Source: an uncultured Verrucomicrobiota bacterium (GTDB lineage: Bacteria; Verrucomicrobiota; Kiritimatiellia; RFP12; UBA3636). From it: 47,951 nucleotides of DNA. The stretch covers positions 1-47,951 of the forward strand of contig CAMNCG010000004.1 in assembly GCA_946534105.1 (NCBI GenBank). Reading direction: 5' to 3'. The notes below the pieces were generated by a model. It was not told where the DNA came from, searched no databases, and was given only the letters and a program-made list of their open reading frames with translations. A program made the translations under genes and the position numbers. Positions 8,411 to 16,354 of this stretch are shown in pieces. Each line of letters starts with the position of its first letter. Position 1 is the first letter of the stretch.

Positions 8411-11400
8411 TTGACAAATCCCATGAAACACGCAATTCTTTCAACAATCCTATTCTTCACAGTCCTTCCGTTCTCGATGGCTGACTCGGATTTTTCCGGC
8501 TCGCCATTGTCATCCCTTTTCATTTACGGGAATGACGGGAAAACGAAAGTGAGCTTCACGAAAAGCAAGCCAAGCGGAACGTTGGACGGGACCGGGCTCA
8601 CAGGAACGGTTTCCAGCGGCGGCGACCACTGGATTGTCAATATAACCGGCGGGGTGCTGTACGGATCCATCTGGACGAAATGGGGGGTGGAGATCAACAT
8701 CTCAGGAACGCAAGTCGGCCTTTCAAATAGCGCGAGTGGGAAAACGGCGGTTTACGGTGGCAGTGGCGTCCGCATCTGTGGTCCTGGAATGCTCCACATC
8801 GATCAATATGCCAATCAACCGGCAATTAACGGAGGCGATGGGAACGTTGCGCTGGCGCAGGGAGCCGTCGTGGGCGTCAATTGTCTTAATGGTCAGCACG
8901 CCATTGAGGGAACAGGTGTCCGCATCCTTTTGTCCTCACTTCATGTTGGCAGCACAGAAGGCATAGGCATTTACTGCGGGGGGGACGGTTTGAGCATTGG
9001 CGAATCAATCGTTTCGGTCGTTTCGGCCAAGGCGGCGGTATACATCCGGAGCAAAGGCGCATTTACCTCCACGATGAGTTCTGTCCATCTGACTTCCGCC
9101 ACCGGGTCCGCCATCCAGTCAGGCTCGGACGTCATACCTGGCGGAAGTTCCATTTCGTTCGTCAATAGTGTGTTCTGCGCGCTTGGGGCGAAACACGGCA
9201 TCCAATGCACACTTGGCGGAACGGCCATGCCCGTGTTCTTCAACAATGTCGTCGGCGTCATCGCCGGCAATGATTGCGGCATATACAATTCCGCAGCCAT
9301 CGAAGTGTCGGGCGGTTCGACGAAGCTTTCCATTGCAGGGAACATGTCAGGATCCCATTCCGGCGAAATATCCGGCGTAAATGTCCTTGCCGGTGACACG
9401 TCGTCCGGACAGGCAATCCAGATGTATTCGCCGAGGAAAACGCTTTACTACCAGGAAGCGGGTTCCGTCAAGCTCTTCAGCCCCGGAACCGTCGCCCTCG
9501 TTTCCGCGACGAACATCGTCGTCGGCGGTTCGCTGGCAATCGACCACAAGCCTTCCTACGGCGACTTCCAGACGCTCTTCACCTGGCAAGGCGCTATCTC
9601 CGCCACGGAAATTGTCGTCGGCCGGAACCTTTTCCAATCGGATGCCATTTACGCGGACTTCGACATTGCCCAGTCTTTTTCCGCGATTTTGCCCTCATCG
9701 GCAGTTCTGTTCGCGACTGACTCCGCAAAGGCTTCGACTGGCATCCGTTCCGATGTCACATACGTGACTGGCGGCAAGGTTTCCGTCAAGGCGGCCGGAA
9801 CCGGCATTCTCGTTGGCGGCCGTAATTCCGACTTTGGATTCCTGCGCATCACAGGCGGAAAAGTGTCCGTTGATTCTGACATGGTTGGAGTGGCGGATCG
9901 CAATGCGGCCAGCGGAGGCGCCCCGTCGACACTGGATTCGGATTACTACGTCGAACTGAACGGCGGACTCCTTTCCGCAAAGGGCAAGCTTGACGGCATC
10001 CTGACATGCGGCGGAATCTGGATGGATGGCGGAACTTTCGAGGCTGCGGCCACGGGCGGCTATGCGGCCGAGACGATTTCAGCACCCCCCGGACTGCGCG
10101 GCTATGCTCTGAGCGCCAACAACGGCCTATATGTCAACGGCGGCTCGTTCCTCGCGACTTCCGGGACATTGAGGACGACGCCCCGCACCTATTCCGACCA
10201 CGGCTTCGCCGCAGTCCACCCTTGCGACCTTGCCATTTCCGGTGCCAGTTCAGACAGCACAGTCACCATCACGGACATGGTTCCGTCATGGTATGGCGTA
10301 AACGACCTCTATCCCGTCAACGGAAAACTCCGCTTCTGGCTGCCCCTCGGCGCGGCGTCGCTGCAGTGGAACGGAACTTCCTACAAGGCGGGCGACAGCG
10401 GGAACGTCGTCGCCGGGAACAATGTCTTCAAGGCGGTGGGAACAACAGGAAAAACGCTCTCCTCGATTTCCGTTTCCGGCCCGGTTTCCGTGGCGTCGGG
10501 GGCGTCAGCAACATACACTTGCACGGCGACCTACTCCGACGGCAGCACCGCAATTGTAACGCCCGTCTGGTCTCTCTCGTCCGGTACGGCCTACGGCAGC
10601 ATAGATACAGCGGGCTCGCTTACGGTCAATGCCTCTGCGACGTGCGGGGTCGTGACTGTCCGGGCGAATTATGGCGGAAAAACCGCAACCAGGACGGTAG
10701 AAATCTTGAATGCGGGCAATTCTGCACCAACTTTCAAAAGCGTATTCCCGGCCGGCGATTCGCTGTCAATGAAAACAGGAGAAACACAAGAGTTTTCGAT
10801 CTCCGTTTTCGATCCGGATGGCGACAATCTGTCGATCCTATGGGGCTGGGTTGACATCGACACCGGGAAATATGGCTTCTGCGGCGATGACACGGAATGC
10901 TCGTTCGTTCCCGATGCCGAAGGACATTACAACGTTGAAGTTTACGTCTATGACGGACACGACTACGCCTACAAGGGATGGAGCGTGACCGTCATCCGAA
11001 AAGGAGCCGATTGGTACGTGGACAAGGCTACGGGAAACGATTCAAATGACGGCAGAAGCTGGTTGACGGCTAAACGCGACATACAGGCCGCAATTGACGC
11101 CGCTTCGTCGGGCGACCGCATTTTCGTTGCCGACGGAACCTATGCGCCGATCCAGACGGTAGGGAAATTGCTCAGCATAGAATCGGTTAACGGCGCCGAC
11201 AAAACCATCATCAACGCTGGCTTTTCCAGAGACCAAATTGACAATTGGAACGGATGGGAAGACGTCGAAGGTCGGTGTGCAACGCTTGTCTCCGAGGATG
11301 ATGTGGATTTTCTTTCCGCTCTTGTCGAGAAATTCGAGACAATAACGACTCTCAAGGGGTTTACGCTCCGCAACGGATTCCAGACAGGAGACGGCGGAGG

Positions 11401-13738
11401 CGCGTTCGGCGGGAAACTCGTCGATTGCGTCTTGAACAACAATGGTTGCACGGGATGCGGAGGAGGGGCCTATCAAAGCATTCTCGTCAACTGTGACGTG
11501 TCGGACAACGCATCCTACGTCTGTGGTGGCGGAGCGTGGGGGGGGATCGAGTTCCGATGCCGCATTTCTGGAAACAAGGCGGGACGCCAGAATTCCACCA
11601 GCGCTGCCGGTGGCGGGGGCTTGGCCTACGGTTTTGCCGTGAACTGCACCATCTCCGGCAATTCGTTTGTCGCACCGACATATGGAGGCGGAGGGTGCTA
11701 CGAGACGGATTTGTTCGATTGTGTCATCGACGGAAATTCCGCTTCTTATGGAGCGGCCATGATGGGTGGATCGGCTTGGCGTTGTGACATCCGCAGCAAT
11801 TCGGGCGTCTATGACATCATTTCGCCCGGTATGGCTTCTCCGACGTTATTCAACTGTCTTGTTCGAAACAACACCGCGAGTCGTTCGTCTTCGGCAAGCT
11901 ATCCCGTTTCCGAAATCTATGCATCAGGGGGGGGCGTTTTCAACTGCACTTTCTACGGAAATGTCGCCGAATCCATTGCCGGTTCGGGGGGGGAATTCAA
12001 AAACTGCATCGTATGGGGCAACTCGTGCAGCAAGAAAGTTTTTGGAACCTACGCGAACGGCATCCACAACAATTGTATTCAAGACAACAGTCATTCTGGA
12101 GCTTCGGATTCCAGCGGGAATTTTACGGCCAACCCCCTTTTCGCGAATGCGACGGCGGGCGATTTCCGTCTTTCCGCAAATTCTCCTTGCATTGATTCGG
12201 GAAACAATCTGTTCACGGAAACAGGGGCGAACTATACGACTTTTTCCGTTTTTCGCCGCTGCAACGAATCCGGGACTCTTCCTGCCGCATTCCAGTACTA
12301 TGACCTTCTCTATGGACTGGTGGATTTTGACGGCAATCCTCGCATTTCCGGCAAAACCGTCGACATCGGAGCATTTGAGTTTGGTGCTTCCGAAAAGACA
12401 TACGTCGCATTGAACCATCAAGGTGGATTTCCACCAGATGATTATCCTTTTTCGGCCACGATTGAATCCGGAAAACGAGTTGACATCGCTCCCGGTTGGG
12501 CTGATTCCAGAATGGATGGGGTTTATTGCACGAGCGCGAAAATCGGCGAACCTATGCCAACCATTTCCGTTCCGATGCGCGAGGGCTACGTTTTTCATGG
12601 ATATTGGACGGGTAAAAATGGGACAGGAACGCAATACTATGCAGCGGACGGAACGAGCGTACGCAATTGGGACTTGATAGACCCAACGACGCTTTACGCC
12701 AAGTGGACGCCTCCTACGACGTCCCTTCCCGTCTACCGGTTCTACTCGAAGAACTACAAGGGCCACTTCTTCACCATTGACGAGGGCGAGATGTGGACGA
12801 TTCGCAACACGAATCGGAACTGGTCGTTCGAGGGAACGGCTTACATGGCGTTCACGAACCAGGTGGACGGCACGGTCCCGCTCTACCGGTTCTACTCGAA
12901 GGGCTATCGCGGCCACTTCTTCACGATCGACGCGGACGAGGCGGAAGTCGTGAAGAAGAACCGGAACTGGGAGTACGAGGGCGTCGCCTACTACGTCTAT
13001 CCCCAGGAGGTCGATGGTTCGGTTCCGGTCTTCCGGTTCTGGAGCGACCGCTACCGCCACCACTTCTACACCATCGACGAAAACGAAAAGACTTACCTTG
13101 AACAGCACGATCCCAACTGGAAGTTCGAGAACATCGCCTTCTGGACGCTCCCGGCGGAACCCGCGGAGGGCGGCGTGAAGTCGCTGAAGAAGTCGGTCTC
13201 GTCTGCGGCGGTCGCGGCGGCAGGGGAGGAAACGCGGACGGGAGGCCGCCTCCCCGGCAACGGTTCAAGCGAGGCGGCGGAGTCCGGATCCTCGCTTCGC
13301 ACCGCCGCGCCGTGGACGCTCTGGACGCGCGACGGAACGCCGATCCAGCGCGACGGCGCGACCGAGTTGGGGACGATCCTCGTCGAGTCGCGCCCGGATG
13401 CGCCCAATGCGGCGGAACTCGCGGGTTCCGCGGAGGATTCGCGTGACGAAGGCCATGCGAAGTCCGTCGCGGAAACCCGGCATCCCGAAACTTCCGACGG
13501 GGATCCGGACCTTTGCCCCTTCCGTCTGATTCTCCCCGCCGGCTCGTGGAAATCTCTCCTGTGGAGCGCCGAAAGGGGCGTGATCGCGGAAGAGGAGTCG
13601 GACGGCGCGTTCGACTTCGACCTGCCCGCGACCGGCGTCTGGCACTGGCTGCGAGTCTCGCCGGATGGTTCGGATGGTTCAGATGGTTCGGATGATCTGA
13701 ACACGTCTGCCTTCTCCGTCTGGCTGCGGGCGGAGTAA
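8411..13738 (+). CDS. Very large secreted beta-helix protein (BIG2, Ig-like, choice-of-anchor Q, InlB repeat, 3x DUF5648)
   Basis: The start is TTG 8411 because AAGGAG sits 6 nt upstream. ATG 8423, four codons later, is the alternative. The product of about 1775 aa begins with a signal peptide (ILSTILFFTVLPFSMA). A Gly/Ser/Asn-rich repetitive beta-solenoid fills about residues 30-680. It is followed by a BIG2-like Ig domain (about 680-767), a second Ig/PKD-like domain (772-865) and a pectate-lyase-like helix beginning WYVDKATGNDSNDG. A choice-of-anchor Q-type segment (about 1239-1327, PCIDSGNN...VDIGAFEFG), an InlB/Flg_new repeat (GYVFHGYWTGKNGTGTQYY), three DUF5648 repeats and the family tail complete it. 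It is probably a surface adhesin or glycan-binding protein. Relative to its paralogues the tail lacks a 60-bp segment (20 residues). Confidence 0.9.
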   Translation: MTNPMKHAILSTILFFTVLPFSMADSDFSGSPLSSLFIYGNDGKTKVSFTKSKPSGTLDGTGLTGTVSSGGDHWIVNITGGVLYGSIWTKWGVEINISGTQVGLSNSASGKTAVYGGSGVRICGPGMLHIDQYANQPAINGGDGNVALAQGAVVGVNCLNGQHAIEGTGVRILLSSLHVGSTEGIGIYCGGDGLSIGESIVSVVSAKAAVYIRSKGAFTSTMSSVHLTSATGSAIQSGSDVIPGGSSISFVNSVFCALGAKHGIQCTLGGTAMPVFFNNVVGVIAGNDCGIYNSAAIEVSGGSTKLSIAGNMSGSHSGEISGVNVLAGDTSSGQAIQMYSPRKTLYYQEAGSVKLFSPGTVALVSATNIVVGGSLAIDHKPSYGDFQTLFTWQGAISATEIVVGRNLFQSDAIYADFDIAQSFSAILPSSAVLFATDSAKASTGIRSDVTYVTGGKVSVKAAGTGILVGGRNSDFGFLRITGGKVSVDSDMVGVADRNAASGGAPSTLDSDYYVELNGGLLSAKGKLDGILTCGGIWMDGGTFEAAATGGYAAETISAPPGLRGYALSANNGLYVNGGSFLATSGTLRTTPRTYSDHGFAAVHPCDLAISGASSDSTVTITDMVPSWYGVNDLYPVNGKLRFWLPLGAASLQWNGTSYKAGDSGNVVAGNNVFKAVGTTGKTLSSISVSGPVSVASGASATYTCTATYSDGSTAIVTPVWSLSSGTAYGSIDTAGSLTVNASATCGVVTVRANYGGKTATRTVEILNAGNSAPTFKSVFPAGDSLSMKTGETQEFSISVFDPDGDNLSILWGWVDIDTGKYGFCGDDTECSFVPDAEGHYNVEVYVYDGHDYAYKGWSVTVIRKGADWYVDKATGNDSNDGRSWLTAKRDIQAAIDAASSGDRIFVADGTYAPIQTVGKLLSIESVNGADKTIINAGFSRDQIDNWNGWEDVEGRCATLVSEDDVDFLSALVEKFETITTLKGFTLRNGFQTGDGGGAFGGKLVDCVLNNNGCTGCGGGAYQSILVNCDVSDNASYVCGGGAWGGIEFRCRISGNKAGRQNSTSAAGGGGLAYGFAVNCTISGNSFVAPTYGGGGCYETDLFDCVIDGNSASYGAAMMGGSAWRCDIRSNSGVYDIISPGMASPTLFNCLVRNNTASRSSSASYPVSEIYASGGGVFNCTFYGNVAESIAGSGGEFKNCIVWGNSCSKKVFGTYANGIHNNCIQDNSHSGASDSSGNFTANPLFANATAGDFRLSANSPCIDSGNNLFTETGANYTTFSVFRRCNESGTLPAAFQYYDLLYGLVDFDGNPRISGKTVDIGAFEFGASEKTYVALNHQGGFPPDDYPFSATIESGKRVDIAPGWADSRMDGVYCTSAKIGEPMPTISVPMREGYVFHGYWTGKNGTGTQYYAADGTSVRNWDLIDPTTLYAKWTPPTTSLPVYRFYSKNYKGHFFTIDEGEMWTIRNTNRNWSFEGTAYMAFTNQVDGTVPLYRFYSKGYRGHFFTIDADEAEVVKKNRNWEYEGVAYYVYPQEVDGSVPVFRFWSDRYRHHFYTIDENEKTYLEQHDPNWKFENIAFWTLPAEPAEGGVKSLKKSVSSAAVAAAGEETRTGGRLPGNGSSEAAESGSSLRTAAPWTLWTRDGTPIQRDGATELGTILVESRPDAPNAAELAGSAEDSRDEGHAKSVAETRHPETSDGDPDLCPFRLILPAGSWKSLLWSAERGVIAEEESDGAFDFDLPATGVWHWLRVSPDGSDGSDGSDDLNTSAFSVWLRAE

Positions 13739-13746
13739 CGGCGCGC

Positions 13747-13775
13747 GCGAGGGCGGCTCGGCGATCCGCCCTCGC
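13747..13775 (+). terminator. Hairpin after the beta-helix gene
   Basis: The arms GCGAGGGCGG and CCGCCCTCGC, 10 bp each with a 9-nt loop, begin 9 nt after the stop codon. No T-run follows, so this is a hairpin-type or Rho-assisted end at best. Confidence 0.45.
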
Positions 13776-13783
13776 CGTCAAAT

Positions 13784-13823
13784 CCGGCGCAACGGCTTTC
13801 GTGCACGAAAGCCGTTGCGCCGG
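13784..13823. repeat. 40-bp perfect palindrome overlapping a promoter -35 box
   Basis: The left arm CCGGCGCAACGGCTTTCGTG is followed directly by its exact reverse complement with no spacer. The right arm contains TTGCGC, the -35 box of the promoter at 13815. The palindrome could be a large operator, a cruciform or an insertion junction. The copy-1 promoter at 8255 carries only the right-hand part. Confidence 0.85.
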
Positions 13824-13843
13824 GTTTTCGCGTCTGATACAAT
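13815..13843 (+). promoter_or_regulatory. Promoter TTGCGC-N17-TACAAT, copy 2
   Basis: TTGCGC (13815-13820), a 17-bp spacer and TACAAT (13838-13843). The -10 ends 7 nt before ATG 13851, predicting a leaderless message for the short relic ORF and then the DUF4062 gene. It is nearly identical to the promoter at 8255. Confidence 0.65.
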
Positions 13844-13850
13844 CTGCGGC

Positions 13851-13958
13851 ATGGAACAGTACTTCAACATTGCTGGGCCATGCGTTCCCGGAAAACACTA
13901 CATGATTCCCGTCCTTGAGCGTCTCTTCGAGTGTATGACCTCATGGACAGGGCGATAG
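13851..13958 (+). pseudogene. 35-codon N-terminal remnant of an AAA ATPase, upstream of the DUF4062 gene
   Basis: The ORF begins MEQYFNIAGPCVPGKHYM, which I recognise as the usual N-terminus of a bacterial AAA-type ATPase family (pattern YFN-x-AGPC-x-P-x-x-HYM). The similarity is lost after about residue 25 and a TAG follows at codon 36, 5 nt before the ATG of the DUF4062 gene. It looks like an ATPase gene replaced after its first codons by the downstream gene. It may now act only as a coupled leader ORF. The family assignment comes from memory of the motif. Confidence 0.5.
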
Positions 13959-13963
13959 TTGAG

Positions 13964-15466
13964 ATGAAACGGATTTTCATATCCAGCGTCCAAAAGGAGT
14001 TTGCGGAAATCCGCAAGCTCCTGAAACGCTACATTTCGAAGAACCCCGCCTACCGGCGTCTTTTCGACACGTTCGTGTTCGAGGAGGACGTGGTGGCGAA
14101 AGACCGCCGCGCCGACGAGGTGTATCTTGACGAACTTGCGCGGTGCGACGTCTATCTGTGCCTCGTCGGCCGCGAATACGGTTTCGAAGACGCGGACGGC
14201 GTGTCCCCGACGGAACGCGAGTTCGACGAGGCGACCCGTCTCGGATTGCCGCGCCTCGTGTTCGTGCTGGACGGAACCGCCTCGCCCCGCCATCCCAAGG
14301 AAACGGCCTTCCTGTCGAAAATCTCCTCGTCGCTCGTCCGCGCGAAATGTCCGGATGCGGCATCGCTCGTGATGGAAATCTATGCGGCCCTCGACGGTCT
14401 TCTCGTGGAGCAGGGTGCGTATCGCATGGGGCCGTTCGACGCCTCGCCCTGCGACGGGGCGACGATGAAGGACGTCTCCAAGGCCAAGATCCGGGAATTC
14501 CTCCTCCTTGCGAAGATGAAGCGGCAGTTGCCGCTGGCGGTTTCCACTCCGGCCGAAAAGGTCCTGGCCCATTTCCATCTGGCGGACGAAACGGGGACCC
14601 CGCTCAATTCGGCCATTCTCCTGTTTGGACGGGATCCGCAGAAATGGTTCCCGACGTCGCATGTCATGTGCGTCGAATGGCCCACCGAACGGCGGGGCAA
14701 GCCGATCAAGGACCACCGGATCTTCTCCGGAACCCTGTTCGACATGGCCGATGCCGCGACCTCGTTCGTCCTCGACAAATTGGAGCATTGGATCGGCGTC
14801 AGGAACGACGGCGCCGTGGCCCCCACCGGTTACGACATCCCGCGTTTCGTGGTGGCGGAAGCCATCGTGAACGGAATCGCGCATCGGGACTATTCCAACA
14901 CGGGGTCGCTCCAGGTCGAACTGTTTCCGGACAGGCTCGTCGTGATGAGTCCCGGCGCGCCGCATCCGCTCACGGACGTTTCCACGCTGGACAGAACGCA
15001 CAAATCCTATCCGGTGAATCCGCTCATCGCCGACGCGCTCTACCAGACCGGCCACATCGAGCGGCTTGGCACGGGGCTTGAAGAACTCTTCGAGCAATGC
15101 CGCGCGGCGGGACTGCCCAAACCCAGAATCGAGGTGTTCCGAGGTGAATTCCGATTGACGATCTTCCGGAAACCAAAAGGCGGTCGGGTTCAGACAAAAC
15201 CCGGACAGAAAATCCGGTCAGAAAAACCGGACAGTGGCGATTCACAGAAAAGTTCACAGAAAAGTTCACAGAAAAGTTCACAGAAAATACTTGATGCGAT
15301 TTCCGGAAATCCAGACATTACCACGAAGGAACTGGCGGAAATGCTTGGCATAACGCGCAGAGCGGTCGCGAAGCACATGGCGGCACTCCAGTCTTCGGGT
15401 CTTCTCCGCCGCGTCGGCCCTGACAAAGGCGGACATTGGGAAGTCATCGCCACCAGTCCTCAATAA
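13964..15466 (+). CDS. DUF4062 / RecG-C-type ATP-binding protein with C-terminal winged helix
   Basis: The start is ATG 13964 because MKRIFISSVQKEF is the typical DUF4062 N-terminus. GTG 13931 and ATG 13943 are in-frame alternatives overlapping the ATPase relic. In the 500-aa product, residues 1 to about 115 are DUF4062, which has a nucleotide-binding TIR/SLOG-like flavour in the family (CDVYLCLVGREYGFED). Residues about 180-400 match the RecG C-terminal/HATPase_c_4 type domain (VVAEAIVNGIAHRDYSNTG, HIERLGTGLEELF). A linker of four SQKS repeats and a winged helix follow (TTKELAEMLGITRRAVAKHM). The usual family has AlbA_2 where DUF4062 stands here. A regulator or defence-type switch is plausible, but no function is proven. 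Confidence 0.85.
   Translation: MKRIFISSVQKEFAEIRKLLKRYISKNPAYRRLFDTFVFEEDVVAKDRRADEVYLDELARCDVYLCLVGREYGFEDADGVSPTEREFDEATRLGLPRLVFVLDGTASPRHPKETAFLSKISSSLVRAKCPDAASLVMEIYAALDGLLVEQGAYRMGPFDASPCDGATMKDVSKAKIREFLLLAKMKRQLPLAVSTPAEKVLAHFHLADETGTPLNSAILLFGRDPQKWFPTSHVMCVEWPTERRGKPIKDHRIFSGTLFDMADAATSFVLDKLEHWIGVRNDGAVAPTGYDIPRFVVAEAIVNGIAHRDYSNTGSLQVELFPDRLVVMSPGAPHPLTDVSTLDRTHKSYPVNPLIADALYQTGHIERLGTGLEELFEQCRAAGLPKPRIEVFRGEFRLTIFRKPKGGRVQTKPGQKIRSEKPDSGDSQKSSQKSSQKSSQKILDAISGNPDITTKELAEMLGITRRAVAKHMAALQSSGLLRRVGPDKGGHWEVIATSPQ
15241..15288 (+). repeat. Four tandem copies of a 12-bp unit encoding an SQKS linker
   Basis: TTCACAGAAAAG is repeated four times in frame inside the DUF4062 gene, separating the ATP-binding and winged-helix domains. 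Copy number is likely to vary by slippage while keeping the frame. Confidence 0.8.
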
Positions 15467-15559
15467 GCCTTCTCGACTCCACCACCCACAAATACCCCAA
15501 CTACTTCACTCCTCGACACGCCAACCGACCAACGGACCTGACCACCCACTCGCAACCCC

Positions 15560-16321
15560 ATGAAGAAATCGTTATTCGCCATTTGCGTCTTCGCGGCTTC
15601 GTTCTGCGCCCTTTCCGATACCGAAACCGTCGATGGCATCACGTGGAACTTCATCATTGAGGATGAAGGGGCTGTTATAGAAAAATTTGGAGAATATGGG
15701 TGGATGGAGCCGGCAATCCCGACTTCAACATCAGGTGCAATAACCATTCCGTCGGCATTGGGTGGCCATCCGGTGATGTGTATCGACAATTATGCGTTCG
15801 CTGGTTGCAGCAATCTTACGTCCGTGATAATCCCCGACAGCGTGACGAGCATTGGTGACGGTGCGTTCCATGGTTGTACAAGTCTTTCGTCCGTGACAAT
15901 TCCGGAAAGCGTCCAGACACTTGAGACCTCGGCATTTGACGGTTGCGACAGGCTGTGGACATCGTGGTATCGGTCATTGGCGAATCTCACGGCCAGCAGC
16001 GGCGATTCCGCTGGCGCCCCGCGCTATGCGCTGGCGTCCAGCCCCGCCGACCGATCCATCGCCACACTCACCGTGGACGGCGATTGCTCCATCGGGGAAT
16101 TCGCCCTTCTGGACGGCAAGGTGTTCGACATGGCGCTGCGCGTCGTGAACGTGTCGGGAGCGGACGTGACGCTCTCGTTGCCTCCAGGACACGCCTACGA
16201 GAAGTTCAAGGGAACGTCGCCACTGACAATTCCCGCCTCTTCCACGAATCTGCTGACGCTGACGAGAATTGCAGAAAACGTGTTCTTCGTGGCGCGCGAA
16301 CAACTTGAGGCGGCGCAATAG
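15560..16321 (+). CDS. Small secreted BspA-type leucine-rich repeat (LRR_5) protein
   Basis: A 253-aa protein with a signal peptide (MKKSLFAICVFAASFCALS). LRR_5 repeats lie at about residues 55-125, with the pattern SVIIPDSVTSIGDGAFHGCT. The C-terminal half is a beta-rich region, VVNVSGADVTLSLPPGHAY. It has no DUF5648 tail, unlike its neighbours. The leader has no clear Shine-Dalgarno sequence and is strikingly G-poor. The gene ends 33 nt before the DUF5648 protein gene and may share its transcript. LRR_5 proteins are usually surface adhesins. Confidence 0.8.
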   Translation: MKKSLFAICVFAASFCALSDTETVDGITWNFIIEDEGAVIEKFGEYGWMEPAIPTSTSGAITIPSALGGHPVMCIDNYAFAGCSNLTSVIIPDSVTSIGDGAFHGCTSLSSVTIPESVQTLETSAFDGCDRLWTSWYRSLANLTASSGDSAGAPRYALASSPADRSIATLTVDGDCSIGEFALLDGKVFDMALRVVNVSGADVTLSLPPGHAYEKFKGTSPLTIPASSTNLLTLTRIAENVFFVAREQLEAAQ

Positions 16322-16354
16322 AGCACCACCTGGAGCGACGCGAGGAGGTTTGCC

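Noticed and set aside
13931-13963. GTG 13931 as start of the DUF4062 protein
   Set aside because: It overlaps the ATPase relic frame, and the family normally begins at MKRIFISS. It is kept only as an alternative.
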